Part shown: piece by piece, positions 10,423 to 19,716 of the stretch
How positions within the stretch are numbered: the stretch's first letter is position 1
How the letters are laid out: every line of letters begins with the position of its first letter
Assembly: GCF_031822435.1 (NCBI RefSeq)
Contig: NZ_JAVQLW010000001.1
Location: 124,001 to 188,000 of the forward strand
From: Paracoccus sp. MBLB3053
Lineage (GTDB): Bacteria > Pseudomonadota > Alphaproteobacteria > Rhodobacterales > Rhodobacteraceae
Reading direction: 5' to 3'
Length of the DNA stretch: 64,000 nucleotides
The notes under the pieces: generated by a model
What the model was told of the DNA's origin: nothing
What the model saw: only the letters and a program-made list of their open reading frames with translations
Database searches by the model: none
Made by a program: the position numbers and the translations under genes

Positions 10423-11952
10423 TCAGGTCACGATGCCGATCTGCCAAGGCACGAACTCATCCTGGCCATAGCCCAGCACCTCGCTTTTCGAGCGCGTCCC
10501 CGAGGCGCAGTCGATCATCATGCGGAAGATCACCTCGCCCAGTTCCTCGATCGTGGCCTCGCCTTCGATGATGGTCCCGCAATTGAGGTCCATGTCATCC
10601 TCTTGCCGCTTCCAGGTCGCCGTGTTGGTCGAGAATTTCAGCGAGGGTGCCGGCACGCAGCCGAAGGCCGAACCGCGCCCGGTGGTGAAGCAGATCAGGT
10701 TCGCCCCCGAGGCCACCTGCCCCGTCGCCGAGACCGGGTCGTAGCCGGGGCTGTCCATGAAGACCATGCCATGTTCGGTCACCGGCTCGGCATATTCATA
10801 GACCCCGCGCAGGTTGGTCGTCCCCGCCTTGGCGACCGCGCCGAGGGATTTTTCAAGGATCGTGGTCAGCCCGCCGACCTTGTTCCCGGCCGAGGGGTTG
10901 TTGTTCATCTCGGCCCCGCCGCGGGCGGTGTGATCTTTCCACCAGTCGATGCGGGCGATCAGCTTTTCGCCCACTTCCTGCGTCTCGGCACGGCGGGTCA
11001 GCAAATGTTCCGCGCCATAGATTTCGGGTGTTTCCGACAAAATCGCCGTGCCGCCATGTCTGACAAGGATATCGACCGCATGGCCCAAGGCCGGATTCGC
11101 GGTGATGCCGGAATACCCGTCCGACCCCCCGCATTGCAGGCCCACGACCAATTCCGAAACGGGCACTGCCTCGCGCGTCACCGCATTGGCCTCGGCCAGC
11201 ATTCCCTTGATCTGCGCCACGCCATGTTCGATGGTCTTGGTCGTGCCGCCCTGATCCTGAATGGTAAAGGCCTTCAGCTTGGCCCCCTCCGCCAGACCGC
11301 CCTGCGCCATGATCTCGGAGATCTGGTTGGTCTCGCAGCCGAGGCCGATGAACAGCACGGCGGCGAAATTCGGATGCGTCGCGAAGCCCGAGAGCGTGCG
11401 CCGCACGATGCGCATGGATTCGCTTTTCCCGTCCACCGCGCAGCCGATGCCATGGGTCAGCGCGACGACCCCGTCCACGTTCGGGAAATCGGCCAGCGCC
11501 TCGGGGCGGATGTCGCGGCGGAAATGATCGGCGATCGAGCGCACCACCCGGGCCGAGCAGTTCACCGAGGAAATGATGCCGATATAGTTCCGCGTCGCGA
11601 TCCGCCCGTCAGGGCGGCGGATGCCCATGAAGGTCAGGGGCTCGGCCGCCGGAACCGTGGGCCGGGCATCGACGCCGATGGCATGTTCCATCTGCACGTC
11701 GGTCATCGCGAGATTGTGGACATGGATATGGCTGCCCGCCGGGATGGCCTGCGAGGCCAGGCCGATGACCTGGTTGTAGCGCCGCACCGCCTCGCCCGCG
11801 GCAATGTCGCGGGTGGCGATCTTGTGGCCGGGCGGGACGTCGCCCTGCAGCGTGATGCCTTCCTCGGGCAGGACGGTTCCGGCGGCAATCGGTTGCGTGG
11901 CGATGACGACATCGTCCTCGGGGCGCAGGCGGATGATGAGGGGCGCGGTCAT
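10423..11952 (-). CDS. uxaA: Altronate dehydratase UxaA
   Basis: The protein has 509 residues and the two-part UxaA structure: an N-terminal SAF-like domain (about 1-95, with GHKIATRDIAAGE near 43) and the large dehydratase domain starting at FMGIRRPDGRIATRNYIGI (about 108-126). Conserved cysteines include those in SVNCSARV, HGIGCAVDG and GLQCGGSDGYSG. It dehydrates D-altronate to 2-keto-3-deoxygluconate. It is the last gene of the leftward hexonate operon, 11 bases after the LgoD-like gene. A galactarate or other sugar-acid dehydratase of the same family is the main alternative. It ends 62 bases before tex, which may be partly read through. Confidence 0.88.
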   Translation of the reverse strand: MTAPLIIRLRPEDDVVIATQPIAAGTVLPEEGITLQGDVPPGHKIATRDIAAGEAVRRYNQVIGLASQAIPAGSHIHVHNLAMTDVQMEHAIGVDARPTVPAAEPLTFMGIRRPDGRIATRNYIGIISSVNCSARVVRSIADHFRRDIRPEALADFPNVDGVVALTHGIGCAVDGKSESMRIVRRTLSGFATHPNFAAVLFIGLGCETNQISEIMAQGGLAEGAKLKAFTIQDQGGTTKTIEHGVAQIKGMLAEANAVTREAVPVSELVVGLQCGGSDGYSGITANPALGHAVDILVRHGGTAILSETPEIYGAEHLLTRRAETQEVGEKLIARIDWWKDHTARGGAEMNNNPSAGNKVGGLTTILEKSLGAVAKAGTTNLRGVYEYAEPVTEHGMVFMDSPGYDPVSATGQVASGANLICFTTGRGSAFGCVPAPSLKFSTNTATWKRQEDDMDLNCGTIIEGEATIEELGEVIFRMMIDCASGTRSKSEVLGYGQDEFVPWQIGIVT

Positions 11953-11963
11953 GGCATGGTTCC

Positions 11964-12974
11964 TTAAAGGTCGAGGATGGCCTTGATGACGCCCGCCTCG
12001 GGACGCGACCAGTCCTGGAAAAGTTCTACCCCGTCCGAAAGCGCGCCGCGATGGGTATTCAGCGCCCGGGTCGGCACCCGGCCCGCGCGCATCTGCGCCA
12101 CGACCTCGGCGAAATCATCGGGCTGGGCATTGCGGCTGGCGATCAGCGTGGCCTCGCGCTTGTGGAATTCCGGGTCCGAGAAGCGGATGTCCTGCCGCAC
12201 CACCGAGAGCAGCACGTAGCGCGCGCCATGGGCGAGGAAGCCGAAGCCGCGCTCGATCGGGGGGGCCGCGCCGGTCGCGTCGATCACCACGTCGAACCAG
12301 TCGCCGCCGGTGAGGCGCGCCGCATTGGCCTCGGCATCGCCATCGGCCAGCAGGAGCTCGTCGGCCCCCAGCCCGCTTCGGGCGAAGCCCAGCCGGTCCT
12401 CGCGCGTGTCCATCACCGTGACATGGGCGCCGCGCGCCTTGGCGAAGATGATCGCCGACATGCCGATCGGCCCCGAGCCGGTCACCAGCACACGGTCGCG
12501 CGCGCTGACGCCGCCGCGCTTCACGCCATGCGCGCCGATGGCGAGGAACTCGATCATCGCGGCATCTTCCAGCGCGATGCCGCCTGCCGGGATCACGTTC
12601 CGCGCCGGGACCGAGATCAGCTCGGCCATGCCGCCATCGGTATGGACGCCCAGAACCTTGATGTTGCAGCAGGCATTCGTCAGCCCGATGCGGCAGGCCT
12701 GGCAGGTTCCGCAGGACAGGTAGGGCACGATGTAGACCGCCTCGCCGGGCGCGAGCGCGCTGCCCTCGGGGGCCTCCTCGACCGTGCCGGAAAGCTCGTG
12801 CCCCATCACGCGCGGATATTCGAGGAAGGGATGCTTGCCGCCGAAGATGTGGAAATCCGTGCCGCAGATGCCGACATGGCGGATGCGGACCAGCACCTCG
12901 CCTTCACCGCGCGCGGGCGCGGGGCGCTCGATCAGGGCGAGCTGCCCCGGTTCCTGACAGATCAGCGCCTTCAT
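11964..12974 (-). CDS. Zinc-dependent L-galactonate/L-gulonate 5-dehydrogenase (LgoD-like)
   Basis: This 336-residue medium-chain dehydrogenase has the catalytic zinc motif VGICGTDFH (Cys at about 37), GHELSG, a structural zinc region CGTCQACRIGLTNAC, and the NAD-binding loop VTGSGPIGMS. It follows E. coli LgoD closely at many points, including the opening ALICQEP and the C-terminal FSDPEFHK. LgoD oxidises L-galactonate at C5 to D-tagaturonate; a homologous L-gulonate 5-dehydrogenase would make D-fructuronate. Both products would enter the neighbouring enzymes, so the substrate is open. ATG 12974 overlaps the stop of the upstream gene (ATGA). Confidence 0.8.
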   Translation of the reverse strand: MKALICQEPGQLALIERPAPARGEGEVLVRIRHVGICGTDFHIFGGKHPFLEYPRVMGHELSGTVEEAPEGSALAPGEAVYIVPYLSCGTCQACRIGLTNACCNIKVLGVHTDGGMAELISVPARNVIPAGGIALEDAAMIEFLAIGAHGVKRGGVSARDRVLVTGSGPIGMSAIIFAKARGAHVTVMDTREDRLGFARSGLGADELLLADGDAEANAARLTGGDWFDVVIDATGAAPPIERGFGFLAHGARYVLLSVVRQDIRFSDPEFHKREATLIASRNAQPDDFAEVVAQMRAGRVPTRALNTHRGALSDGVELFQDWSRPEAGVIKAILDL

Positions 12975-14377
12975 CGCGCGTTCCTTTCTTCGAATTCGGC
13001 CAGGGCGGCCGCGACCGCGGCGCGCCATGCGGGATCGTCGGCCAAGGCCGGCGGGAACAGCCCCGGCAGCGCCAGGAAGGGCGCGGCGTCCGTTCCGGCA
13101 GCGGCGTCCAGAAGCTCGGCGCGGCGCGGGTCGTCGGCCTCGCCGCGCAGGCGGATCGCGGCGATCCAGGCCGCGACCACGCGGGCGAAGGGGGCGATGT
13201 CCTGCCCCGCCCGCAGCGCATCCAGCGCCGGAGAGATGATCCGCTGCGGCAGTTTCTGGGTCGAATCCATCGCGATCTGGACATTGCGATGGGCAATGGC
13301 CGGATTGGCGAAACGGGCCAGCAGATCCGCCATGTAGGCATCGAGATCGATCCCCGGCACCGGGTCGAGCGTCGCACGCGCCGCCTGCATGTGGGCGCGG
13401 GCCTGCGCGGCGAGCTCGGGCACCGCCATCACGTCGCGGACATGCTCGAGCCCGTGCAGGATGCCCAGATGCGCGATCAGCGTATGCGCGCCATTGAGCA
13501 TCCTGAGCTTCATCTTCTCATAGGGCTCGACATCCGAGACCATGACCGCGCCCGCCTTGTCCCAGGCCGGGCGGCCCTGCGGGAAATCCTCTTCGATCAC
13601 CCATTGCAGGAAGGGCTCGGTCTCGATCGCCAGCGCGTCCTCGGCGCCGATCAGCGCGGCGGCGCGGGCGCGGGTGGCCTCGGTCGCGGCGGGAACGATG
13701 CGGTCCACCATCGAGCTCGGGAAGGCGACCTCGGTCGAGATCCAGCCCGCGAGCTCGGGATCGTGGATGGCGGCGAATTCGCTGACGAGGCGGCGCAGCA
13801 CCTTGCCGTTCGAGGGCAGGTTGTCGCAGGTCAGCACGGTGAAGGGCGGGGTTCCGGCGTCCCGGCGGCGGCGCAACCCGGCGACGAGCAGGCCGACCGC
13901 GCCGCCCGGGGCCTCGGGCGCGGCAAGATCTGCGGCGATGGCGGGATGCCCGCGATCAAGCCCCCCGGTCGCCGGATCGATGCCATAAGCCTTTTCCGTG
14001 ACGGTCAGGGTGACGATGCGGATCGCCGGATCGGCGAGCCAGTCCAGCAGCTCGGGCAGGTCCTCGGCGGCGCAAAGCCAGTCCTCGGTGACGCCGATCA
14101 CCTCGGCGCTGTCGCCTTCTGGGCCGCGCGTGATGACGGTATAAAGCCCGTCCTGCGCCGCGAGGTCGCGGATCGGCCCCGGCGAGCGCAAGTTGACCGC
14201 GACGATGCCCCAGGCATCGGGGTCGATGTTCAAAGCGCGCTGGGTGAAGACCGCCTGATGGGCGCGGTGAAACGCGCCGAAGCCCAGGTGCAGGATGCCG
14301 GGCAGCAGGGTCGCGCGGTCGAATTCCGGCAGCGCGACACTCTCGGGCAGCACGGATTGCGAGGAAAGCCTGCTCAT
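12971..14377 (-). CDS. uxuB: D-mannonate oxidoreductase (fructuronate reductase), UxuB-like mannitol dehydrogenase family
   Basis: The 468-residue protein is a long-chain mannitol dehydrogenase family member: HLGFGAFHRAHQAVF (about 31-45) in the Rossmann domain, TLTVTEKAYG near 130, CDNLPSNG near 190, and SSMVDRIVP near 225. UxuB reduces D-fructuronate to D-mannonate. The gene directly follows uxuA with an ATGA overlap, favouring the mannonate role, although tagaturonate reductase (UxaB) or mannitol 2-dehydrogenase activity cannot be excluded from sequence. If it also accepted tagaturonate it would connect the LgoD-like enzyme to UxaA. Confidence 0.82.
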   Translation of the reverse strand: MSRLSSQSVLPESVALPEFDRATLLPGILHLGFGAFHRAHQAVFTQRALNIDPDAWGIVAVNLRSPGPIRDLAAQDGLYTVITRGPEGDSAEVIGVTEDWLCAAEDLPELLDWLADPAIRIVTLTVTEKAYGIDPATGGLDRGHPAIAADLAAPEAPGGAVGLLVAGLRRRRDAGTPPFTVLTCDNLPSNGKVLRRLVSEFAAIHDPELAGWISTEVAFPSSMVDRIVPAATEATRARAAALIGAEDALAIETEPFLQWVIEEDFPQGRPAWDKAGAVMVSDVEPYEKMKLRMLNGAHTLIAHLGILHGLEHVRDVMAVPELAAQARAHMQAARATLDPVPGIDLDAYMADLLARFANPAIAHRNVQIAMDSTQKLPQRIISPALDALRAGQDIAPFARVVAAWIAAIRLRGEADDPRRAELLDAAAGTDAAPFLALPGLFPPALADDPAWRAAVAAALAEFEERNAR

Positions 14378-15573
14378 GCGCAGGCCCCCAGCCGGGGATG
14401 GGAAAGCGCGCGCTCGATCCCGCGCAGCTCGGCCAGGCCCTTGAGGCGGCCGATGGCGGGATAGCCGGGCTGCGCGCCCCGGGTCAGGTCGTCGAGGATC
14501 TCCTGGCCGTGATCGGGGCGGATCGGGATCAGGTGATCCTCGCGGCCCTCGGCGCGGCGGCGGCGTTCCTCGTCGAGCAGCGCGGCGATGACCTCGACCA
14601 TGTCGGTGCCGCCTTCGAGATGCTCGTCCTCGTAGAAGGAGCAGGGCGCGGTCTCGGCCTCGCGCGTCACGTTGCGCAGGTGGACGAAATGGATACGGTC
14701 GGCGAAATCGCGGGTGATCTGCGGCAGGTCATTGCCCGGATGCGCCCCGAGCGAGCCCGAGCACAGGGTCATGCCATTGGCGCGGCTCTCGACCTGGCCC
14801 AGCATATGGGCGTAATCCGCGCGCGTCGACAGGATGCGCGGCAGGCCCAGCAGCGGCCATGGCGGATCGTCGGGATGGGCGCAGATATTGACGCCGACCT
14901 CTTCGGCGACCGGCACCACCTGGGACAGGAAATCGACGAGATTGGCGCACAGCCGCGCCGCGTCGATGCCCTGGTAGCTGCGCAGCTTCTCGAGAAGCTG
15001 GTCCAGCGTGTAGCCATCGGCCGAGCCCGGCAGGCCCGCGCCGATATTGCGGCCCAGCTCGGCGATGCGGGTGTCGGACATCGCCCTGAAGCGGCGCTCG
15101 GCCTCGGCCTGCAGGGGTTCGGGATAATCCCCGGCGGCCCCGGGGCGCTTCAGGATATGCAGGTCGAAGGCCACGAAATCGGGCAGGTCGAAGCGCATGG
15201 CGCGGGCCTGGTGGCGGGTCTCCCAGCGCAGGTCGGTGCGGGTCCAGTCCAGCACCGGCATGAAATTGTAGCAGACCGTGCGGATGCCGCATTGCGAAAG
15301 GCGGCGCAGCGATTCCTGCCAGTTCGCGACATGGGCGCGCCAGTCGCCGCTCTGGGTCTTGATCTCCTCGGAGACCGGGATGCTTTCGACCACGTCCCAG
15401 GTCAGCCCGCCGGACAGGATCTCGTCCTGGCGCTGGCGGATGCCCTCGACGGTCCAGGCCGCGCCGGTCGGGACATGGTGCAGCGCGCTCACGATGCCAT
15501 GCGCGCCGGCCTGCAGGGCGTCGCGGACGGTGACCTTGTCGACCGGGCCGAACCAGCGCCAGGTATATTTCAT
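14374..15573 (-). CDS. uxuA: Mannonate dehydratase UxuA
   Basis: The protein has 399 residues, standard for UxuA. It has the family opening TWRWFGPVDKVTV (about 4-16), GIVSALHHVPTG (about 26-37), CYNFMPVLDWTRTDL near 105, and metal-binding segments ICAHPDDPPWPLLG near 225, LCSGSLGAH and RPDHG near 358. It dehydrates D-mannonate to 2-keto-3-deoxy-D-gluconate in a metal-dependent TIM barrel. It overlaps both neighbours by four bases, which marks a tightly coupled operon. Confidence 0.94.
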   Translation of the reverse strand: MKYTWRWFGPVDKVTVRDALQAGAHGIVSALHHVPTGAAWTVEGIRQRQDEILSGGLTWDVVESIPVSEEIKTQSGDWRAHVANWQESLRRLSQCGIRTVCYNFMPVLDWTRTDLRWETRHQARAMRFDLPDFVAFDLHILKRPGAAGDYPEPLQAEAERRFRAMSDTRIAELGRNIGAGLPGSADGYTLDQLLEKLRSYQGIDAARLCANLVDFLSQVVPVAEEVGVNICAHPDDPPWPLLGLPRILSTRADYAHMLGQVESRANGMTLCSGSLGAHPGNDLPQITRDFADRIHFVHLRNVTREAETAPCSFYEDEHLEGGTDMVEVIAALLDEERRRRAEGREDHLIPIRPDHGQEILDDLTRGAQPGYPAIGRLKGLAELRGIERALSHPRLGACA

Positions 15574-16637
15574 GTCAGGGGCTCCTCGGGGGCGAAGGTC
15601 AGTTGCACCTTGCAGGCGATGCTGCGATCCGAGGCCAGTTCGAAGGCCTCGCGCGCGCGTTCCAGGGGCAGGCTGTGGCTGATGATCGGGCGCAGGTCGA
15701 TCTCGCGGCTGCCGATCAGGGCGACGGCTTCAGCGAATTCGGGGTGAAACCGCTGCGAACCGCGCCAGGTGATTTCCTTGCCGACCAACGCACTTAGCGG
15801 GATCGTCATGTCCCCGGTCACGCCGACCTGGATGATGATCCCGCGCGGGCGAATGGCGGCGAAGGCTGTGCGCAGGGCCGGACCCGCGGCCGAGCAGTCG
15901 AAGATCAGGTCGACCTGGCCCTTGCCGGCCTGCAGCGGCTCAAGCGCTCCGGCATCGCTCGCGACATTCACCGTCACCGTCGCGCCCATCGCCTGCGCCC
16001 GCTCAAGCGCGGCGTCGGTCAGGTCGGTCACGGTCACATCGGTCGCGCCCGCATGGCGCAATGCCGCCAGCACCAGAAGCCCGATAGGCCCGGCCCCCGT
16101 GACCATGACGCGCAGGCCCGAAAGATTGCCCAGCAGTTCGGTCGCCTGCGCCACCGCATGAAGGCACACCGCCAGCGGCTCGGCGCAAGCCGCCTCACCC
16201 TCGGTCACGCCAGTGGGAAACGCGTGCACCTGCCGCGCGGGCACGGTGAAGAGGTCGCGGAACATCCCCTGTTCATGAGGCAAGCGCATGGCCGAACCGA
16301 TGAAATGCATGTCGAGGCAATGGATCGGCATGCCCTTCGCGCAATATTCGCAGGTTCCGCAGGGCTGGGACGGGCTGATCGCGACCAGCGTTCCGGGGGC
16401 AAGATCCACCCCCTCGCCCGTCTCGACCACCCGCCCCGAAGCCTCATGCCCCGAAATGATCGGCTCGCGCACCCGGACCGGGCCGAAGCCGCCATCATGG
16501 TAGTAATGCAGATCCGATCCGCAAATCCCGCCTGCTGCCATCGCAAGCAGCACTTCTCCGGGTCCTGGGCGTCGGACTTCCTGTTCCTCGACCCTCAGGT
16601 CATGGGCACCGTATAGGCGTGCAACCCTTGTCTGCAT
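15570..16637 (-). CDS. L-idonate 5-dehydrogenase (IdnD-like), zinc dehydrogenase
   Basis: The 355-residue medium-chain dehydrogenase resembles IdnD strongly: GGICGSDLHYYHDGG (about 35-49), SGHEASG, the structural zinc cysteines in QPCGTCEYC with a further Cys at HCLDMHF, GSAMRLPH, VTGAGPIGLL and a CKVQLTF tail. IdnD oxidises L-idonate at C5 to 5-keto-D-gluconate. No 5-ketogluconate reductase (IdnO) lies nearby, so in this operon it may instead oxidise another hexonate. It follows dctM after 9 bases and overlaps uxuA by four. It is clearly distinct from the LgoD-like dehydrogenase of the same operon. Confidence 0.8.
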   Translation of the reverse strand: MQTRVARLYGAHDLRVEEQEVRRPGPGEVLLAMAAGGICGSDLHYYHDGGFGPVRVREPIISGHEASGRVVETGEGVDLAPGTLVAISPSQPCGTCEYCAKGMPIHCLDMHFIGSAMRLPHEQGMFRDLFTVPARQVHAFPTGVTEGEAACAEPLAVCLHAVAQATELLGNLSGLRVMVTGAGPIGLLVLAALRHAGATDVTVTDLTDAALERAQAMGATVTVNVASDAGALEPLQAGKGQVDLIFDCSAAGPALRTAFAAIRPRGIIIQVGVTGDMTIPLSALVGKEITWRGSQRFHPEFAEAVALIGSREIDLRPIISHSLPLERAREAFELASDRSIACKVQLTFAPEEPLT

Positions 16638-16646
16638 CTCTGCCCC

Positions 16647-18053
16647 CTATCGGATCAGGCCAAGCTGCGTCGGCAGCCACAGCGTCAGTTGCGGGATGAA
16701 AGTGATCAGCAGAAGCGCCACGACCAGCGGGATCATCCAGGGCAGGATCGCCAGCGCGGTGCGTTCGACCGACATCCTGGAAATCCGCGACAGGACGAAA
16801 AGCACCATTCCCAGCGGCGGGGTAAGCAGCCCGATCATCAGGTTCAGCGTCACGATCAGGCCCAGATGCACCGGGTCGATCCCGTAGCGCGCGGCGACCG
16901 GCATCAGGATCGGCACCAGGATCGAGATCGCGGCGATGGTGTCCAGAAACGCGCCGACGATCAGCAGAAGCACGTTCACGATGATAAGGAACGTCCACCA
17001 ATTGTCGGTCAGTGCGAACATCGCATTCGAGAACAGCGCCGCCGCCTGACTGACCGTCAGAAGCCAGGCAAAGATCGAGGCGGCGGTCACGATGAACAGC
17101 ACCGAAGCCGTGGTCTCGATCGTGTCGAAGCTGGCCTTGGCAAGCGTCCGGAAAGTCATGGTGCGATAGCGCACGAGGCCGAGGAACAGCGACCAGATCA
17201 CGGCGGCGACTGCGGCCTCGGTGGGGGTGAACCAACCCATGGTCATGCCGCCGATCAACAGCACCGGCGCCATCAGCGCCATGACGGCGTGCCAGTCGAA
17301 ATACCAGTCCAGCGCGATCAGCGCCGAAAGCCCGATCAGCACCGCGATATTGACCGAGAGCCCCGCCATGACCAGCAGGTAGATCACCAGCGGGAAGCTG
17401 AGAACGATCACCACCTCAAGGGATGCGCCAAGCAATTGGCGGATGTCGAAGGGCGTGTCCGAGCCCCAGCCCTTGCGGCGGGCAAAGACATAGACCGTCA
17501 GCATCATCAGCCCGGCCATGACCAACCCCGGCAGGATGCCCGCCATGAACAGCGCCCCGATCGAGGCATTGGCCATCATCCCGTAGATGACGAAGGGCAG
17601 CGAGGGCGGGAAGATCGGGCCCAGGGTCGCCGAGGCGGCGGTGACACCCACCGCAGCCTCGACCGGATAGCCATGATCCTTCATCGCCTTGATCTCGATC
17701 GTGCCGATCCCGGCGGCATCGGCCAGCGCCGTGCCCGACATGCCCGAGAACACGACCGAGCCGATGATGTTGACCTGCGCGAGGCCGCCTTTCATCCAGC
17801 CGACCAGCGACAGGGCAAAATGATAGATGCGGCCGGTGACGCCCGCGATGTTCATCAGGTTCCCGGCCAGGATGAAGAACGGAACCGCGATCAGCGGAAA
17901 GCTTTCGACGCCTGCGATCATCCGCTGCGCCGCGATGATGTCGGGCGCGACGTTGTAGACACTGATATAGGCCAGCGAGGCCACGGCCATCGACACCGCG
18001 ACGGGCACGCCGATCAGCATCAGGACAAGAAAGGACCCAATTAGGAGAAGCAT
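16647..18053 (-). CDS. dctM: TRAP transporter large permease DctM
   Basis: This hydrophobic 468-residue protein is a DctM-type sodium-coupled permease: MLLLIGSFLVLMLIGVPVAV at the N-terminus, VFSGMSGTALADAAGIG (about 100-116), IFPPSLPFVIYG (about 145-156), GWFTPTEAAV near 280 and LLTPPLGMVLFVL near 415. Usual DctM proteins are about 425 residues. The extra length lies between about 215 and 275, where two hydrophobic segments (near SFPLVIYLLVMAG and ISALIALDWYF-like) precede the GWFTPTEAA element. It should form the membrane complex with DctQ and receive substrate from DctP. Confidence 0.93.
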   Translation of the reverse strand: MLLLIGSFLVLMLIGVPVAVSMAVASLAYISVYNVAPDIIAAQRMIAGVESFPLIAVPFFILAGNLMNIAGVTGRIYHFALSLVGWMKGGLAQVNIIGSVVFSGMSGTALADAAGIGTIEIKAMKDHGYPVEAAVGVTAASATLGPIFPPSLPFVIYGMMANASIGALFMAGILPGLVMAGLMMLTVYVFARRKGWGSDTPFDIRQLLGASLEVVIVLSFPLVIYLLVMAGLSVNIAVLIGLSALIALDWYFDWHAVMALMAPVLLIGGMTMGWFTPTEAAVAAVIWSLFLGLVRYRTMTFRTLAKASFDTIETTASVLFIVTAASIFAWLLTVSQAAALFSNAMFALTDNWWTFLIIVNVLLLIVGAFLDTIAAISILVPILMPVAARYGIDPVHLGLIVTLNLMIGLLTPPLGMVLFVLSRISRMSVERTALAILPWMIPLVVALLLITFIPQLTLWLPTQLGLIR

Positions 18054-18056
18054 GGT

Positions 18057-18629
18057 TCAGATCCCCGAAATGCCGGTTTCAGCGGCCTTTTCACGCGTGG
18101 TCTTCCTGCCGGTTAGGTCACGCACGAAATTCTGCAGCGCACGCAGCGCCATCAGCACGAAGGCCAGGAAGACGGTGTAGAAAACGAAGCCGCGCGGCAG
18201 GTCGACCGTCACCATCCGCTCGTTGCCGACCACGTCGATATAGCGCCACATCAGCCAGGACATGTAGGCGAAGAAGCCGATCCCCACGACATCCACGACG
18301 ATCTCGAAGCCCCGGCGCATTCCGCGCGGCATGAAGTTGTAAAGCAGGTCCACGACGATATGGCGGCACATGCGCACGCACATCACCGCGCCCATGAAGA
18401 CGACGATGACAAGGCAGTTCGCCGCGATCTCCTCGGTCCAGGTCAGGCTGTTGTTCAGCGCGTATCGGGTGAAGAATTGCAGGAAAACGCAAAGCGCCAT
18501 GGCCCAGAAGACCGCAAGCGTGATCCAGTCCTCGATGGAATAGGGCGACAGATCGACGGGGCCGCCGGCATCCTCGAAGGCATGCGCCATCTCTTCCACG
18601 CTGAGGGGCGTGTGATCGTGGTCTGCCAT
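18057..18629 (-). CDS. dctQ: TRAP transporter small permease DctQ
   Basis: The protein has 190 residues with four predicted membrane helices (about 36-56, 70-92, 112-135, 150-170) and the DctQ signature around RYALNNSLTWTEEIA (about 55-69). It carries an unusually polar N-terminal tail of about 30 residues. DctQ is the small partner of DctM. It lies between dctP and dctM, ending 3 bases before the dctM start, so the three genes form the normal dctPQM order. Confidence 0.92.
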   Translation of the reverse strand: MADHDHTPLSVEEMAHAFEDAGGPVDLSPYSIEDWITLAVFWAMALCVFLQFFTRYALNNSLTWTEEIAANCLVIVVFMGAVMCVRMCRHIVVDLLYNFMPRGMRRGFEIVVDVVGIGFFAYMSWLMWRYIDVVGNERMVTVDLPRGFVFYTVFLAFVLMALRALQNFVRDLTGRKTTREKAAETGISGI

Positions 18630-18666
18630 GTCTCAGGCTCCGAATTTTTGGTTGGGTCGGAAGGGT

Positions 18667-18692
18667 CCCGGCGCGGATCTGGCCGCGCCGGG
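18667..18692 (-). other. Perfect 10-bp hairpin between dctP and dctQ
   Basis: CCCGGCGCGG (18667-18676) and CCGCGCCGGG (18683-18692) form a perfect stem with a six-base loop, just after the dctP stop on the minus strand. There is no T-run, so transcription should continue. Stems in this position are known to stabilise binding-protein messages relative to the permease part of the transcript. Confidence 0.55.
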
Positions 18693-18700
18693 CAATGTGG

Positions 18701-19675
18701 TTACTGGACCGCCCGGATGGCTTCCCAGTCTTCCTTGGTGTAGCCGAAGTCTTCCAGGGCGACATTCTCGAGAACGGTCTTTTCGAAATCCGAACGGTCG
18801 ACTTCGTTCACGCCGATCCCCATGCCCTTGAACTTGTCGACAAGCGCTGCCTCGCGTTCCTCGACGATCTTGGTCGCGCGCTCGGCGGCCTCCATCATCA
18901 CCTCGCTGAAGATCTGCTTGTCCTCATCCGACAGGCTCGACCACAGCTGTTTCGAGACCACGGTGTTCAGGTGGTCGACGATATGGCCGGTCAGCGCGAT
19001 GTTCTTTTGCACCTCGTAGAACTTCTTGGCCTCGATCGTGGTCAGCGGGTTTTCCTGCGCCTCGACCGTGCCGTTCTGCAGCGCCAGATAGACCTCGGCG
19101 AAAGCGATGGGCGAGGTGTTGGCCCCGCAGGCGCGCGGCATGGCCAGATAGGCCGGAACGTCGGGAACCCGGATCTTCAGGCCCTGCATGTCCGCGCAGG
19201 ACTTGATTTCCTTGTTCGAGGTGGTGTGGCGCGTGCCGTAATAGGTCACGGCGGTGATGTGATTGCCCGAGGCTTCCTCATATCCCTGCGCCAGCTTCTT
19301 GAAGACGTCGCTTTTGGTATAGGCGATCAGGTGCGAGGGATCGCGGAAGATATAAGGGTAATAGGTCACCCCGATCGGCTTGTATTCACGCGACGCAAAG
19401 CTGGAACCCGAGATGATGATATCGACCGTGCCCAGTTTCAGGCCCTGGTTGATATCGGCCTCCTTGCCAAGCTGCGACGCCGGAAAGACGTCGATGGTGT
19501 ATCGGCCATCGGTACGCTTGGCGATTTCCTCGGCGGCCCAGACCGATTCCGTGTGGAACGGTTCGGACGTCTCGTAGACATGGGCCCATTTCAGCGCGGT
19601 CTGCGCGTGGGCTGCGATGGTGCTGGCCATCAGCATGGCGGCGGCGCCCATCAGTCGTTTCATGGTGAACTTCAT
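18701..19675 (-). CDS. dctP: TRAP transporter substrate-binding protein DctP
   Basis: The 324-residue protein starts with a secretory signal peptide cut after the AHA motif at about residue 24 (AAMLMASTIAAHAQ). The mature part shows the DctP fold: ALKWAHVYETSEPFHT, GLKIRVPDVPAYLAM near 170 with the conserved substrate-carboxylate arginine, and YLALQNGTVEAQENPL near 200. It acts in the periplasm and delivers an organic acid, here most likely a hexonate or hexuronate given the pathway downstream. The start has GGGAGG six bases upstream. It follows the regulator gene by 41 bases. Confidence 0.93.
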   Translation of the reverse strand: MKFTMKRLMGAAAMLMASTIAAHAQTALKWAHVYETSEPFHTESVWAAEEIAKRTDGRYTIDVFPASQLGKEADINQGLKLGTVDIIISGSSFASREYKPIGVTYYPYIFRDPSHLIAYTKSDVFKKLAQGYEEASGNHITAVTYYGTRHTTSNKEIKSCADMQGLKIRVPDVPAYLAMPRACGANTSPIAFAEVYLALQNGTVEAQENPLTTIEAKKFYEVQKNIALTGHIVDHLNTVVSKQLWSSLSDEDKQIFSEVMMEAAERATKIVEEREAALVDKFKGMGIGVNEVDRSDFEKTVLENVALEDFGYTKEDWEAIRAVQ

Positions 19676-19716
19676 GCATATCCTCCCAGTAGCGTTGAGT
19701 TCAGTCTTCTTGGTGG

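Noticed and set aside
8174..10471. Long open frame of over 750 codons on the plus strand
   Set aside because: It is the exact antisense of tex, with Arg/His/Gly-rich low-complexity translation typical of the reverse frame of GC-rich genes.
16689..18044. Open frame of 451 codons opposite dctM
   Set aside because: Translation is almost entirely charged residues (Arg, Asp, His, Gln), the mirror of a hydrophobic membrane gene.
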